A DNA stretch of 64,000 nt, taken from positions 88,130,997-88,194,996 of the forward strand of contig CM031607.1 in NCBI GenBank assembly GCA_018398815.1, read 5' to 3'. The notes under the pieces were generated by a model. That model saw only the letters and a list, made by a program, of their open reading frames with translations, ran no database searches and had not been told where the DNA came from. Every line of letters starts with the position of its first letter. The first letter of the stretch is position 1. Made by a program: the position numbers and the translations under genes. Of the stretch, positions 1 to 9,990 are shown piece after piece. This stretch comes from Conus ventricosus. Lineage: Eukaryota > Mollusca > Gastropoda > Neogastropoda > Conidae.

Positions 1-45
1 GACCATACTGGACGTGGGCGCGTGCACCGGAAACTCGGTCAGCGC
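1..45 (+). CDS. METTL27-like methyltransferase, internal exon (SAM-binding motif I), 5' end outside window
   Basis: Reading from base 2 gives TILDVGACTGNSVSA, the glycine-rich motif I of class I SAM-dependent methyltransferases (LDxGxGTG type) that binds the methyl donor. A strong GTGAGT donor follows at 46-51. Together with the exons at 2579, 4507 and 5816, the order and spacing of motifs match the METTL27/WBSCR27 family of small soluble methyltransferases, whose substrate is not established. The second glycine of the usual GxG is Cys here. The donor leaves phase 2 while the next exon needs phase 0, so one base is off, either an assembly indel or an unusual splice. The start of the gene lies upstream of the window. 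Confidence 0.7.
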
Positions 46-49
46 GTGA

Positions 50-51
<2 letters not shown>

Positions 52-92
<41 letters not shown>

Positions 93-100
93 CAGAGAAT
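52..100. repeat. (GA)n microsatellite
   Basis: A GA dinucleotide run with a few GACA interruptions lies immediately downstream of the exon 1 donor. Confidence 0.9.
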
Positions 101-715
101 GCATGAAATAGTTCTTGATCAATTACAATAAGTAGTAAATGATATGGTCATCGAATTTCGTCATGTTATATGAGTGAAACTTAAGACATGTGAGCGTATT
201 AAACCAAACCGAGATAGCATTCCATCAGTAACCACTGGAGAACCATCCTCGGGAGAGCTATCGTACCTTGTAAATATTGTGAACTACTTTCAAATATATT
301 TTTCAGCAACCAAGGGGCATGCCTGCACATTATTCCAAACGTAATATTGCTTAGTTAGATATGAGCTTCCATTCTAAGGTAAAATCTCTGAGTGTTCATA
401 GTCTGAAAGTCTAAGGGAAGGCGAATTCAGAAGGATCAATTTTCTAGCTCGTCTATGTAAACTAGTGGGGGTTTTAAGATATCACTGAAAGAATCCCAAA
501 TTATAGACGCGTAGTTAATATGAAATTGAATAATTATAGGCATTAAGAACAACTGACAGCTACACAGATCTGAAAATTGTTTAATTTTTGAGAGCTGGTA
601 AGTCTTTCTTGACAAACGTTATATATCATTGCAGAATGATTTGACCAAGATAGATAGTTACCAACAACTTCTCCTAAAATCCTATGATAATCAAGTTCTT
701 CGATAATTTCTCGAG
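101..715. other. intron 1, no recognised feature
   Basis: AT-rich unique-looking sequence within intron 1. No coding, RNA or repeat signal was recognised. Confidence 0.6.
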
Positions 716-759
716 CGGGGTGGGTGGGGGGGGGGGGGGGGGGGGGGGGGGGGGAGGGG
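716..759. repeat. poly-G tract
   Basis: An almost uninterrupted run of G of about 40 bases within intron 1. It could form G-quadruplex structure and its length is probably unreliable in the assembly. Confidence 0.9.
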
Positions 760-924
760 TATGAGATGCGTATGATTGAGTTCAGACCTTTCTCTTTACT
801 TACTGGTTACCTTCCTGCAAAGAAATGACAATTTTGTTCCTCTGTTTTGACGAGTATGCACGTGAGTTCGTCTGCAAACATCTCACACAAAGTTGCAAGA
901 AAACAGGGGAAGGTCGTTCACATG

Positions 925-1165
925 TCATACGAATAACATTGGACTACGAACACAACCTTTAGGGACACCATCACTTGCAGAAAAAAATGAGGATTCAGAT
1001 CAGTTTAACCAAACATCGTTTCCTGTCTGACAGAAATAAAGCTAGGAGTTCTAAAATGTCAGTAGATTCATACATCTTTATCTTTTTGCATAAATGTCTA
1101 CGATCAACAATATCAAATGCTTTTATGAAGTCAACCATCAGAACGCCTATGATTTTTATCATTGA
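925..1165 (-). pseudogene. non-LTR reverse transcriptase fragment
   Basis: On the minus strand the reading from 1165 gives GVLMVDFIKAFDIVDRRHL, which is RT motif A (VDFxKAFDxVD) with its catalytic Asp. After a stop and frame change it continues as DGVPKGCVRSPMLFV, which is RT motif B (GVPQGSVLGPLLF). The order and spacing are those of a Jockey/CR1-type LINE. Motif C is not found downstream and the upstream side runs into a microsatellite, so this is a short decayed relic lying antisense within intron 1 of the methyltransferase gene. Confidence 0.7.
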
Positions 1166-1183
1166 TTTTGTTTTTAGTAGCCA

Positions 1184-1206
1184 TTGAGAGAGAGAGAGAG
1201 AGAGAC

Positions 1207-1237
<31 letters not shown>

Positions 1238-1245
1238 CACACACA

Positions 1246-1284
<39 letters not shown>
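1184..1284. repeat. compound microsatellite (GA)n(GACA)n(CA)n(GA)n
   Basis: GA repeats flank a short GACA and CA block. Open frames across it (Arg-Glu or Leu-Ser repeats) are artefacts of the repeat. Confidence 0.95.
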
Positions 1285-1286
<2 letters not shown>

Positions 1287-1351
1287 ATTTCCAATGGCAA
1301 TTCCATTTATTTCACTCTATTCCCATCAGACAGTCAAGGTTGTCTCTAACC

Positions 1352-2570
1352 CCGACCACCGCCTTCTCCTCTGTCCTCACTGTAACCCAGACCGCCTTCT
1401 CCTCTGTCCTCACTGTAACCCAGACCGCCGCCTTCTCCTCTGTCCTCACTGTAACCCAGACCGCCGCCTTCTCCTCTGTCCTCACTGTAACCCAGACCGC
1501 CGCCTTCTCCTCTGTCCTCACTGTAACCCAGACCGCCGCCTTCTCTGTCCTCACTGTAACCCAGACCTCTGCCTTCCTCTGTCCTCACTGTAACCCAGAC
1601 CGCCGCCTTCTCTGTCCTCACTGTAACCCAGACCGCCGCCTTCTCCTCTGTCCTCACTGTAACCCAGACCGCCGCCTTCTCCTCTGTCCTCACTGTCTGT
1701 AACCCAGACCACCGCCTTCTCCTCTGTCCTCACTGTAACCCAGACCGCCGCCTTCTCCTCTGTCCTCACTGTCTGTAACCCAGACCGCCGCCTTCTCCTC
1801 TGTCCTCACTGTCTGTAACCCAGACCGCCGCGCCTTCTCCTCTGTCCTCACTGTCTGTAACCCAGACCGCCGCCTTCTCCTCTGTCCTCACTGTCTGTAA
1901 CCCAGACCGCCGCCTTCTCCTCTGTCCTCACTGTCTGTAACCCAGACCGCCACCTTCTCCTCTGTCCTCACTGTCTGTAACCCAGACCGCCGCCTTTCTC
2001 CTCTGTCCTCACTGTCTGTAACCCAGACCGCCGCCTTTCTCCTCTGTCCTCACTGTCTGTAACCCAGACCGCCGCCTTTTCCTCTGTTCTCACTGTAACC
2101 CAGACCGCCGCCTTCTCCTCTGTCCTCACTGTCTGTAACCCAGACCGCCGCCTTCTCCTCTGTCCTCACTGTCTGTAACCCAGACCGCCGCCTTCTCCTC
2201 TGTCCTCACTGTCAGTAACCAAGACCGCCGCCTTCTCCTCTGTCCTCACTGTCTGTAACCAAGACCGCCGCCTTCTCCTCTGTCCTCACTGTCTGTAACC
2301 CAGACCGCCGCCTTCTCCTCTGTCCTCACTGTCTGTAACCAGACCGCCGCCTTCTCCTCTGTCCTCACTGTCTGTAACCCAGACCGCCGCCTTTCTCCTC
2401 TGTCCTCACTGTCTGTAACCCAGACCGCCGCCTTTCTCCTCTGTTCTCACTGTAACCCAGACCGCCGCCTTCTCCTCTGTCCTCACTGTCTGTAACCCAG
2501 ACCGCCGCCTTCTCCTCTGTCCTCACTGTCTGTAACCCAGACCGCCGCCTTCTCCTCTGTCCTCACTGTC
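1352..2570. repeat. 36/40-bp minisatellite array in intron 1
   Basis: About 31-32 tandem copies with consensus core CCGCCGCCTTCTCCTCTGTC followed by CTCACTGT(CTGT)AACCCAGA. Copies are 36 bp, or 40 bp when an extra CTGT is present, with some indel variants (CGCCGCGCC, CTTTCTCC). The left part is mostly 36-bp units and the right part mostly 40-bp units. Every copy is pyrimidine-rich and ends in AACCCAG, a 3' splice-site look-alike. The last copy merges directly into the true acceptor of exon 2 at 2578. Confidence 0.95.
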
Positions 2571-2578
2571 TTCCACAG

Positions 2579-2714
2579 CTGTATGAGATGGGCTTCCGAC
2601 ACGTGGACGCTCTGGACCCTTCCGCGGAGAGTCTGCGCCTGGCAGAGGAGAGGGGAGTGTACAGACGGCTCTACAATGTGTCCTTGACCGCTGAGCCACT
2701 GGACATCCCTCAAG
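2579..2714 (+). CDS. METTL27-like methyltransferase exon 2
   Basis: Bounded by TTCCACAG and a GTGGGG donor, 136 bp, phase 0 in and phase 1 out. The translation begins LYEMGFRHVDALDPSAESL and continues through LAEERGVYRRLYNV to EPLDIPQ. It covers the helix after motif I, the acidic end of beta-2 (DALDPS, expected to contact the SAM ribose) and the next helix and strand. The GFxxxxxxDxS and RGxYxRL patterns are typical of METTL27-family proteins. Its polypyrimidine tract is supplied by the minisatellite. Confidence 0.85.
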
Positions 2715-4056
2715 GTGGGGTTCGTCTTGCCTTCTGTTCGCTTGACAGCTGCTCTTCCTCGGGCAGATTCAACGTTCAAAAACTTGATTCTCTATTAAAA
2801 ATACAATATAAAAACGATTTTTTTTCTGCTCGTCTAGGATCAGTTTAAAAATTCACGATCCAAAACGTTCCTCGGCCATCAAAAACCCAGATTTGAAAGT
2901 TTTTTGTTTTTTTCCCTCGATGAGTAGAATCAAGATTCAAGCATTTTGTTATTCATTAGAAATTACAATAAAAAAAAAAAGAGAGAAAAAATTCTCCTGT
3001 TTCAGGAATAGATTCAGGATTCAAACGCTTTGTAAATGTACAAAACTATACTTAAAATGAATGTTTTTCTTGCTTAATTACATTCAAAATTTGAGATGAA
3101 AACCTTATGTTGTCCTTTATAAAAATTGCAGTTGAAATGGAAGTTTTCTTCTCTTCCTCGATTAGATTAAAATTTCAACATTGAAACAATAGTCCATTGA
3201 AAATTACAGTACAGATTCTCTCCTCCTTCAGAAATGTATTCAGGATTCAAGCCTTGTATAGTCCATTAAAAACTACCGTAAAATTAGACATTTCTTCCTC
3301 TTCCTCAGTTAATCTACAGATTCAGGTCTAAACTTTTTATTCTCCATCTATAATTATGGTCAGTGCGGGAAATTTCTTTCTCTTTCAACAGATTCAAGAT
3401 TCAAGACTCGGACACTTCTTTGCACATTACAAACTACACTTCAAAAATGGAAAATTGTCTTTCGCAGCACGTGAACAGCAAGTAGCGACGAACGATGACT
3501 TCACAGCAATAAAACAGTTAATTCATAAAGTTTACACATATTAAAGAACGATAAGCCACTAAATTTGCATAAATATTCTATTTTACCAACAATACAACAT
3601 TAAATTGTTCGTTCTTGTAAAGCTTATTTTATTTGTTTAAGTTTATCTAGACGTCAATGTTGATGGAGACACAACTCTTCCACATTTTCTGTGTTTTTCT
3701 AACACATGCATGTTGAAAAATTTGAAAGGTTTAGTCGCTAGTCAGTTTTAGTTTCAGTTTGATCAGGAAGACATTAGTGCGTGCGGACTAGTCCATGTAC
3801 GCTACACCATATCCGCTAAGTTTTGAGACTGCACTGCGCATGATTTTAAGCAGATGGATAAATGAATTACAACTAAGAAGAGAGAATTGAAGAAGAGGGT
3901 CTCGTGGCTATGACTTAGCAGATGTCTGACCTACGCATTAGCCCAATGCGCTGGTCAGACCTCGAGTGCCTACGCACCTAACATTGGTTGTGTCTTTTTT
4001 ATGTATGTGTGTGTAGTGAATGTACACATGTGTGTATGGATGTGTGGATATAGACC

Positions 4057-4108
<52 letters not shown>

Positions 4109-4129
4109 TGCGCATGCGTGTATGCGTGC

Positions 4130-4162
<33 letters not shown>

Positions 4163-4506
4163 GCTAGTCATGCTTAGCCAGTCCCTTAGTGGGGCAAGGG
4201 CCGGATGAAAAAATAAAAACGTGTGTTTGCTTATCTTTACCCTTAGAAATAAAGATGATCAAGATTATCACTATAAAACTAATCATAGTACATGAAACAT
4301 TTGTGATGAAAAGCTCTCAATCAATGACTTATGTGTCGATTCCAGTCCGTGATAAACTCACGTGAAAAGATTTTAACTTTGCAAGAACATTCAGATTTTT
4401 TGGTGTACAATTTTGAACACTCTGATTAAGGAAAGAAAAAGAAATTCTGCAAACATTCTGTCACAGGTTGCTTGGCATGTGCTTTGTCTTCTTTAATTAC
4501 TTGCAG
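2715..4506. other. intron 2
   Basis: AT-rich intron holding a (TG)n microsatellite at about 4056-4160. A segment at about 3895-3990 followed by TG repeats could be a SINE fragment but was not identified. Otherwise nothing recognised. Confidence 0.7.
4056..4160. repeat. (TG)n microsatellite
   Basis: Long TG run with a short CGCATGCG-type interruption in the middle. Confidence 0.95.
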
Positions 4507-4599
4507 ACAGTTACGACGCCATCGTGCTGTTGGGAGTGATGGGCCCTGCACACATCTCTGTGGACGCCTTCACCGAAATGATTCGCCTCGTCAAGCCAG
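4507..4599 (+). CDS. METTL27-like methyltransferase exon 3
   Basis: Bounded by TTGCAG and GTAAAG, 93 bp, phase 1 on both sides and in frame with exons 2 and 4. The translation begins DSYDAIVLLGVMGPAHISVD and ends FTEMIRLVKPG. The YDAIV strand is methyltransferase motif IV, followed by the helix and the LVKPGG turn common to class I methyltransferases. The glycine pair of LVKPGG is completed across the intron by exon 4. Confidence 0.9.
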
Positions 4600-4640
4600 G
4601 TAAAGGCTGCTCCTTTTTCCTCCTCCTCTTTTAATTCATA

Positions 4641-4666
4641 AAATGATTCGCCTCGTCAAGCCAGGT
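4641..4666 (+). repeat. duplicated end of exon 3 with its splice donor
   Basis: AAATGATTCGCCTCGTCAAG CCAGGT is repeated exactly from 4577-4601, so the last eight codons of exon 3 and the G|GT recur 65 bp downstream, followed by TTTTGC instead of AAAGGC. It may be a real partial duplication giving a second weak donor, or an assembly artefact. Confidence 0.9.
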
Positions 4667-5761
4667 TTTGCTTTTCACCCTTGATTTTCGATTTCACACA
4701 CACACAAAATTCATCTGGCAAAAAATGCTATATTTGGTCCTATTGGGACACTCACAGCTTTGAGCAATACCTGTTTGAGAGTGATCGTTATTCTAATATA
4801 ATTCAAACTTCTTTACAACACGGCATGAGAATGCTCAAGCAGGGCGGTAACTTACCACAAAGACACACACTACGATCATGACGTCACCAGCAAGCGATCA
4901 GTCTGACAGGACATGTCGCAAGAAATATTGCTACGGTCAATCTCAAAATACGTGTGACGGATTCTCAATGACCGGTTTGAAAGTACACGTCCAGTCCTCC
5001 CTACTTCCCATGACATGGTCAGCAAGCCAGTGACTGCTGACTGCCTGTGTTCACTGGAAGACAAAGCGACCAGTCCGTGCCTTCCTTCAAGCACTGAGGG
5101 GTGTGTTCTGTTTGAAACCGGTCACTGCTGAAACGCAATGGAGGAGAAGTTATTCTTACGTTCTCGGGCGGTAGAAGTTTCACATTTCATGTTGTTTTAC
5201 AAAGAAAGGAGAGATCAGTGACATGAATGCGGGAAAAGACCATGCTTGTGGAAATGACGAAACGAAACGTTTTGATTCGGGAGACATGGGATCAATTTAA
5301 GGTTAATGGTCAATGTGTTAAAGTCTCCTAGCTTAATGGCCGAAGGGACGGTAAACTGTGGAGAGATTCACTGTATCCAGGGTACAGCAGCATGGAAGAC
5401 GTGCCTCGTACATTCAGATTCTTTAAGAGACAAATTACCACACAACTAGACCATCTCAACTCGCAAGCAAAGACAACAGCCGAGGTTTGCATCTCCAGTC
5501 TCTCTCCGTCTCTTCCTTTCTCTGTCTCTCCGTCTCACTCTCTCACGCGCAGTAGCGCGCATAGAATTTCTCTCTCTCCCCGTCTCTCTCTCTCTGTCAC
5601 TCTCACGCGCAATAGTCTATCTGTCATTCACTCACACACACACACACACTGCTACTGCGCGCGCAAGCGTGTTCAAAATCTCAAGCGCAGTAGCGCGTAT
5701 ACGCGTTCAAAATCTCTCTCTCTGTTATTCCTAGCTCTTAATCTTGTTCACTGTTCATTTG

Positions 5762-5805
<44 letters not shown>

Positions 5806-5815
5806 ATGTGCACAG
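4667..5815. other. intron 3, mostly microsatellite and pyrimidine-rich
   Basis: No gene recognised. From 5500 onward the sequence contains CT-rich stretches, repeated CGCGCAGTAGCGCG-like motifs (about 5546, 5655 and 5685), a (CA)n run at 5634 and a (TG)n run at 5765-5801 directly before the exon 4 acceptor. Confidence 0.6.
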
Positions 5816-6000
5816 GCGGATACATTGTCAATCTGACTCGCGCCGACTTCCTGGAAAGATGCCACGAGTACGCCAGCCAATGGCAGCCCGCTGTGGAACG
5901 CCACGTGACAACAGGAAAATGGCGTCTGTTGAAAGAGCAACGCTACGAGGTGCACTATGGGGGCAGAGCCGGCCATTTGCATGTGTTTCAGATATGCTGA
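5816..6000 (+). CDS. METTL27-like methyltransferase terminal exon
   Basis: Acceptor GTGCACAG, then 185 bp to TGA at 5998-6000. The translation begins GGYIVNLTRADFLERCHEYA and ends LHVFQIC. The first residues are strand beta-5 after LVKPGG. The middle (ERHVTTGKWRLLKEQRYEVHY) resembles the C-terminal part of METTL27 proteins, where a Trp precedes a substrate-facing strand. Phase 1 joins it cleanly to exon 3. The complete visible coding sequence is about 153 codons. The protein should be soluble and monomeric like its family. Confidence 0.88.
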
Positions 6001-7030
6001 AGCCTTTTCTCCATCTTGCTTCGGCCTTTCTTCAGCGTCAATGGGCGTCTGGGCTAAGAGCATGCCTTGGTCATGACTTTCTTTTTTCACATTCTTTTCC
6101 TTCTTTGTCCATCACTTTCCTTCCTTCTTCCCTCCCTGCTCCTCCTTTTGCTTCCCCTCCTCCTCCTCCGCCCTTTCCTCCTCCCTCTCCTCGTAGTAGT
6201 CGTCGTCCTTATCCTCCTTTTCCTTTTTCCTCCTTCTCCTTCCTCTCCTCTTTTTGTTTTCTTTCTTCTCCTTCTCTCCCTCCCCGCCTCCTCCTCCACT
6301 TCCTTTTCTTCATTTTCTTACTTCTCTTCATTCTTTCCCCCCCCCTTCCTTCTTTTACGTCTCCCTCTTCTCCTTTTTGTCATTCTTCCCCTTCTCTTGC
6401 TCCACATTTTTCTTCGCCTTTTGCTCCGTCTCCTCATCCCCCCCCCCCCCCCACCTTCTTGTCTCCTTCTCGTTCTGGTACTCGATTTTTCTCCTACTCT
6501 TTCTCCTCTTTCCACCCTTCTTCCTTTTCCTTCTCGTCCTCCTCCTTCTCTGTCTTCTATTCCTCTTTTTATTTCTTCTCCTCCTTTTCCTCCTGCTTCT
6601 TCCCATTTTCCCCCTTTCTTGCCGTCCTCCTCCTTTTCCTCATCCCTTTATCTGTCTCACCTTTCTCCATTTCTCTTCTCTTCCACCTCCTGCTATTCCC
6701 CTTACTCTTCTTCCTTCTCCTCTTTCCAATCTAAAATAATCCGAGTATGATTTTAAAAAAATCTTTTACATATCTATTTTGAGGTCTCTTCCCAGTCTGT
6801 CGCAAATCCAATGACTTAACGTAAGATCTCATCGCCTCTTCCAAGAGAACATGCATTGTAGCAGACATTTGAAGCTTTATTAACTATTGATGTAACTCGT
6901 ACTTTTGATATAACTCGTAGTGCTTTTGTCGTTGGGTTACATTTTCCATTCTTTGTCGCACACCATTGTGTTGCGTTGTGTCCTCCTTACGTAGTCTTCT
7001 TTTATGTCAATAAAACAAATGACAAGCAAC
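6001..7030 (+). other. 3'UTR of the METTL27-like gene with 650-bp pyrimidine tract
   Basis: From the stop codon to the poly(A) signal. Bases 6080-6735 are almost entirely C and T (CTTCCT, CCTCCT and C-runs at about 6340 and 6438). Long open frames on both strands across this tract (Phe/Ser/Leu/Pro-rich or Arg/Lys-rich) result from base composition and are not genes. After 6740 the sequence becomes AT-rich. Confidence 0.65.
7009..7014 (+). terminator. poly(A) signal AATAAA
   Basis: AATAAA in TGTCAATAAAACAAATGAC, the first canonical signal after the coding exon, with TG-rich sequence downstream (TGTGCTCCGTCTGTATGTTC). Confidence 0.75.
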
Positions 7031-7229
7031 AGACTGTGCTCCGTCTGTATGTTCCTGGCCTGAGCGGGATCCACCATCTTCACCTCTCCACACCATACTC
7101 CATTCTACTTTCCCCTACAGTTACCGCCCTTTAAATTCGGTTCGTTAAACAGCTGGCGCTGAAAGCCAGGTAACAGTTCCACGCCGGCCGTTCCGACCTC
7201 TCCCAGTCTCCGTCTCGCTCTCACCACCC

Positions 7230-7440
7230 ACCCACCTTGGTCCATCACAGGCCGAATGACACGAGAGACGACTACATGTACGCAAGCAGGCAGCGCTTTA
7301 GCCGGCTCTACCCAGGCAGGCAGCCAGTTGTATAAAGGAGAGCGTGAATGGTAAAGCGGTAACAGGTTGGTCTTCAACAGAGGATAGACGCTATATAAGT
7401 ATTCTTAATAATAATGATGATAATAATAATAATAATAATG
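7230..7440 (+). mobile_element. SINE 3' portion ending in (AAT)n
   Basis: GCCGGCTCTACCCAGGCAGG, then CAGCCAGTTGTATAAAG, then AGACGCTATATAAGTATTC and an (AAT/GAT)n tail match in order the reverse complement of the SINE at 11838-12357. The tRNA-like head is not recognisable here, so the copy is truncated or decayed. Confidence 0.75.
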
Positions 7441-7889
7441 ACGAGAATGATGATGATGTTGATGACGACCAAAGCACACCCCCATGATCTGCTGGACTTT
7501 GATGGGTATATGCACTCTTCACTCTAGCCTTCGTTATGAAATATTTCACAGTGTACCGTCCGCTGAACTCTTGTGTGTCCATTTTTGGAAGCGTCGCTAT
7601 AGAACCAGGAGCGTGTCCATGGGAAGTAAATCTGTTAGGTAAGAAGTACACACAGAATGACGAACAAATGCATTGCCTTCTCCACAGCCCGGCTGTTCTA
7701 GGCACCACATTCAATTCCGGTTTCCGTTCGCGTAAATCACATTGAGACTAAGGGAGACAAATGCACAAAGAAATCCTCCTCTCCTTCCCTTCCCCGCTTC
7801 CCTCCATCCACCCCACCCCCGTCCTGTCCTCTGTTTGGACATTAGGCATTTCATACTCCTGACTACTACTAGTCGCAGTCTTAGTAAAA
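7441..7889. other. no recognised feature
   Basis: Unique-looking sequence between the SINE tail and the trinucleotide array. No convincing coding signal. Confidence 0.5.
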
Positions 7890-8320
7890 ATAGCTGCAGT
7901 AGCAGCATAAATAGTGGTAATAGCAGCAGCAACAACAGCAGCAGCAGTAGTAACATCAGTGGTGGTAGTGGTTGACGCAGTAGTAGCAATAGCAGCAGGG
8001 GTATGTTAATAACAGCAGCAGTAGTTCAGTGGCAGCAGCAGCAGCAGCAATAGCAGTAGTAGTAGTAGCAATAGCAAGAGTAGTAGCAGGAGTAGTAGTA
8101 GTAGCAGCAGCAGTAGCAGCAGCAGCACCAGGAGTAGCAATAGTAGTCGTAGTAGTATGAGGGGGAGGAGCAGCAGCAAACACGCGGAAGCAGCAGAAGC
8201 AGACGTGTTGGCAGCAGCAGTAGCAGCAAACATGCGGAAGCAGCAGAAGCAGAAGTATTGGCAGCAGCAGGTAGTAGCAATGGCAGCAACAGCAGCAATA
8301 GAGGTAGTAGTTGTAGTAAT
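7890..8320. repeat. imperfect (AGC/AGT)n trinucleotide array
   Basis: About 430 bp of mixed CAG, TAG and CAA triplets. Within it a unit of roughly 55 bp (GCAAACACGCGGAAGCAGCA and following) is present twice, at about 8175 and 8226. Long open frames of Leu, Ser or Gln runs follow from the repeat and carry no gene evidence. Confidence 0.9.
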
Positions 8321-8332
8321 TTGGTCGCAATG

Positions 8333-8412
8333 TGTATGTGTGTGCGCGCGCGCGCGCGTTTCTGCGTGTGTATGTGTGTGTAGGGGAGGGGGGGGGGGGG
8401 GGGGAGGGGGAG
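8333..8412. repeat. (TG)n, (CG)n and poly-G run
   Basis: TG repeats, a CG run at 8346-8358, further TG repeats and a G-tract at 8383-8404. Confidence 0.9.
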
Positions 8413-8429
8413 GGGAGACAGACATGCGT

Positions 8430-8970
8430 TAACACATGAGGAAACCATTTTGCTGGTCCTCTCCTCTTCTTTATCCTCCTTTTCCTTCTCTTTCCTCTTC
8501 TTCTCTTTTTTTCCCCTTCTTTTGCTTTCTTCTTCTTTTGCTTCCTCTTCTTCTTCTCCGCACGCGGGTGCGCGCTTACTCACACACACACACACATTTG
8601 AAAAGGAGGTACATAAGTATTCATTCATGTTGCTGTTCCTCATCACAGCTGAATCAGAACCAGACTCTTGTGACCAGAGAACATTTGCCGGTCCTTGTGC
8701 CCTGCCTCTGAATTACAGTAACTCAGTTGTCTCCTGGGGGGAGGGGGGAGGAGTTTGCTGGTGTTTTACCGACCCCCTCCCCGCGTCACAGTGCCACACA
8801 CAAACACAGAAGTACAAGAAAACGGCTGCCACTCAAAATTCCCTGCTGCCACTCAAGCTACTGATCAACAGTGGTTTCGTGTTACTTCCAAGGGAAATAA
8901 CTGTTCCTTTTTCCTTGCATAGTTATCTTTCTTTCTTGTGTCGACCAGAAGTTGACTATTGTCTCTTGCG
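8430..8970. other. pyrimidine-rich and unique sequence, no recognised gene
   Basis: The left third is CT-rich. The rest contains no recognisable protein or RNA signal. Confidence 0.5.
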
Positions 8971-8972
8971 TG

Positions 8973-9013
<41 letters not shown>

Positions 9014-9016
9014 TGA

Positions 9017-9084
<68 letters not shown>
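8971..9084. repeat. (TG)n followed by (GA)n
   Basis: A TG run to 9008, then GA repeats with GGA interruptions to 9084. Confidence 0.95.
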
Positions 9085-9701
9085 CCGGAAAGTTGGTGTT
9101 TATTTCATTTCATTTATTTTGATTATTTAGTTGCCTTTCAACCAGTTTGTTTTCGCATAAATTCTGATATACCTTTATGTTCGGAAAGATTTAATGAAAA
9201 AAAACCCATACACAAAAAAAGAAAAAAAAAGAAATCCAGAGCTTCGAAAGAACTAATGTAGAAAATGAATATCAGCATTTGGCAAGATAAGAAATCTCAG
9301 TCATGTTGAAATTTCACCTCCTCTCTCTTACTAGTGGTGGAAGGGACAACTTTCTAGTACTAGTCATTGAAAGGAAATTTTGTTTTTCTCGGGACTGTTA
9401 CAAATACTCAAGAGTAGTTCAGGATTAATTCTTCTCAGGCTTGTGCACTTAAAAGTACTTGTAGATCCGAGTGACAGAATTAAAGACAAGTTCAGACATT
9501 CAATACTGAATGAACAACAAAGAAGAACACAAGTTAAGTGTACTTTCATCCATCAACCTTACTTGTGTATACAAGGGTAAACCATACAAATAAATTTCAG
9601 TCACGTTTTTAGTCGGGCTGACATTTTCTCTCATTATCTCATCATCAAGAGAGAGGAAGTACTGGATACGTTGGGTTGGAGTCCACTTGGAATATCAGAA
9701 C
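9085..9701. other. no recognised feature
   Basis: AT-rich sequence with short A-runs. Nothing supported. Confidence 0.5.
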
Positions 9702-9990
9702 TTAACTGACATTGGTCACTACCTTTGCACGTACTCCATACTCGTCCTCCCAGTCAGTTCCTTCAACATTTAGGAATCGTATGATACATGCCTTTGCATC
9801 CTGCTCGGCGGCTTTCAGCTTTCTTTCCAGATGATCTAGTCTGTCCAGAATGTTTGTGTCGTCTTCTTTTAGTTCACTGATGTCTTGCATGCTCTTAATA
9901 AAGCCATCTTTCAGTTAATTGACTTCTGTGATAAACCGTCCAATGCTGATCTCCAGTGAACAATTATTTTTCATTAATATTTGACTTTTT
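9702..9990 (-). pseudogene. L1-type ORF1 (transposase_22-like) fragment
   Basis: The minus strand reads MQDISELKEDDTNILDRLD, then HLERKLKAAEQDA (heptad coiled coil), then IIRFLNVEGTDWEDEY, the beginning of the RRM-like domain of L1 ORF1 proteins (usually NLRFxGvxE). Upstream in frame is SIGRFITEVN, one stop, then LKDGFIKSM. These proteins bind LINE RNA and form coiled-coil trimers. Only the junction of coiled coil and RRM is present and the rest is missing, so this is a relic. Confidence 0.6.

Noticed and set aside
1162..1769. Open frames on both strands across the minisatellite
   Set aside because: A 36-bp unit without stops keeps frames open by repetition. The translation changes frame with each 40-bp unit and resembles no protein.
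1352..2570. CRISPR-like array
   Set aside because: Units are contiguous, with no unique spacers and no cas genes, in animal DNA. It is a minisatellite.
5766..6750. Long + strand open frames of Phe/Ser/Pro/Leu and minus-strand Arg/Lys frames
   Set aside because: They lie in a pyrimidine tract with no stop-codon potential in some frames. Composition explains them, and the true terminal exon ends at 6000.
7956..8646. Leu-, Ser- and Gln-rich open frames
   Set aside because: They are translations of the CAG/TAG triplet array and of microsatellites.
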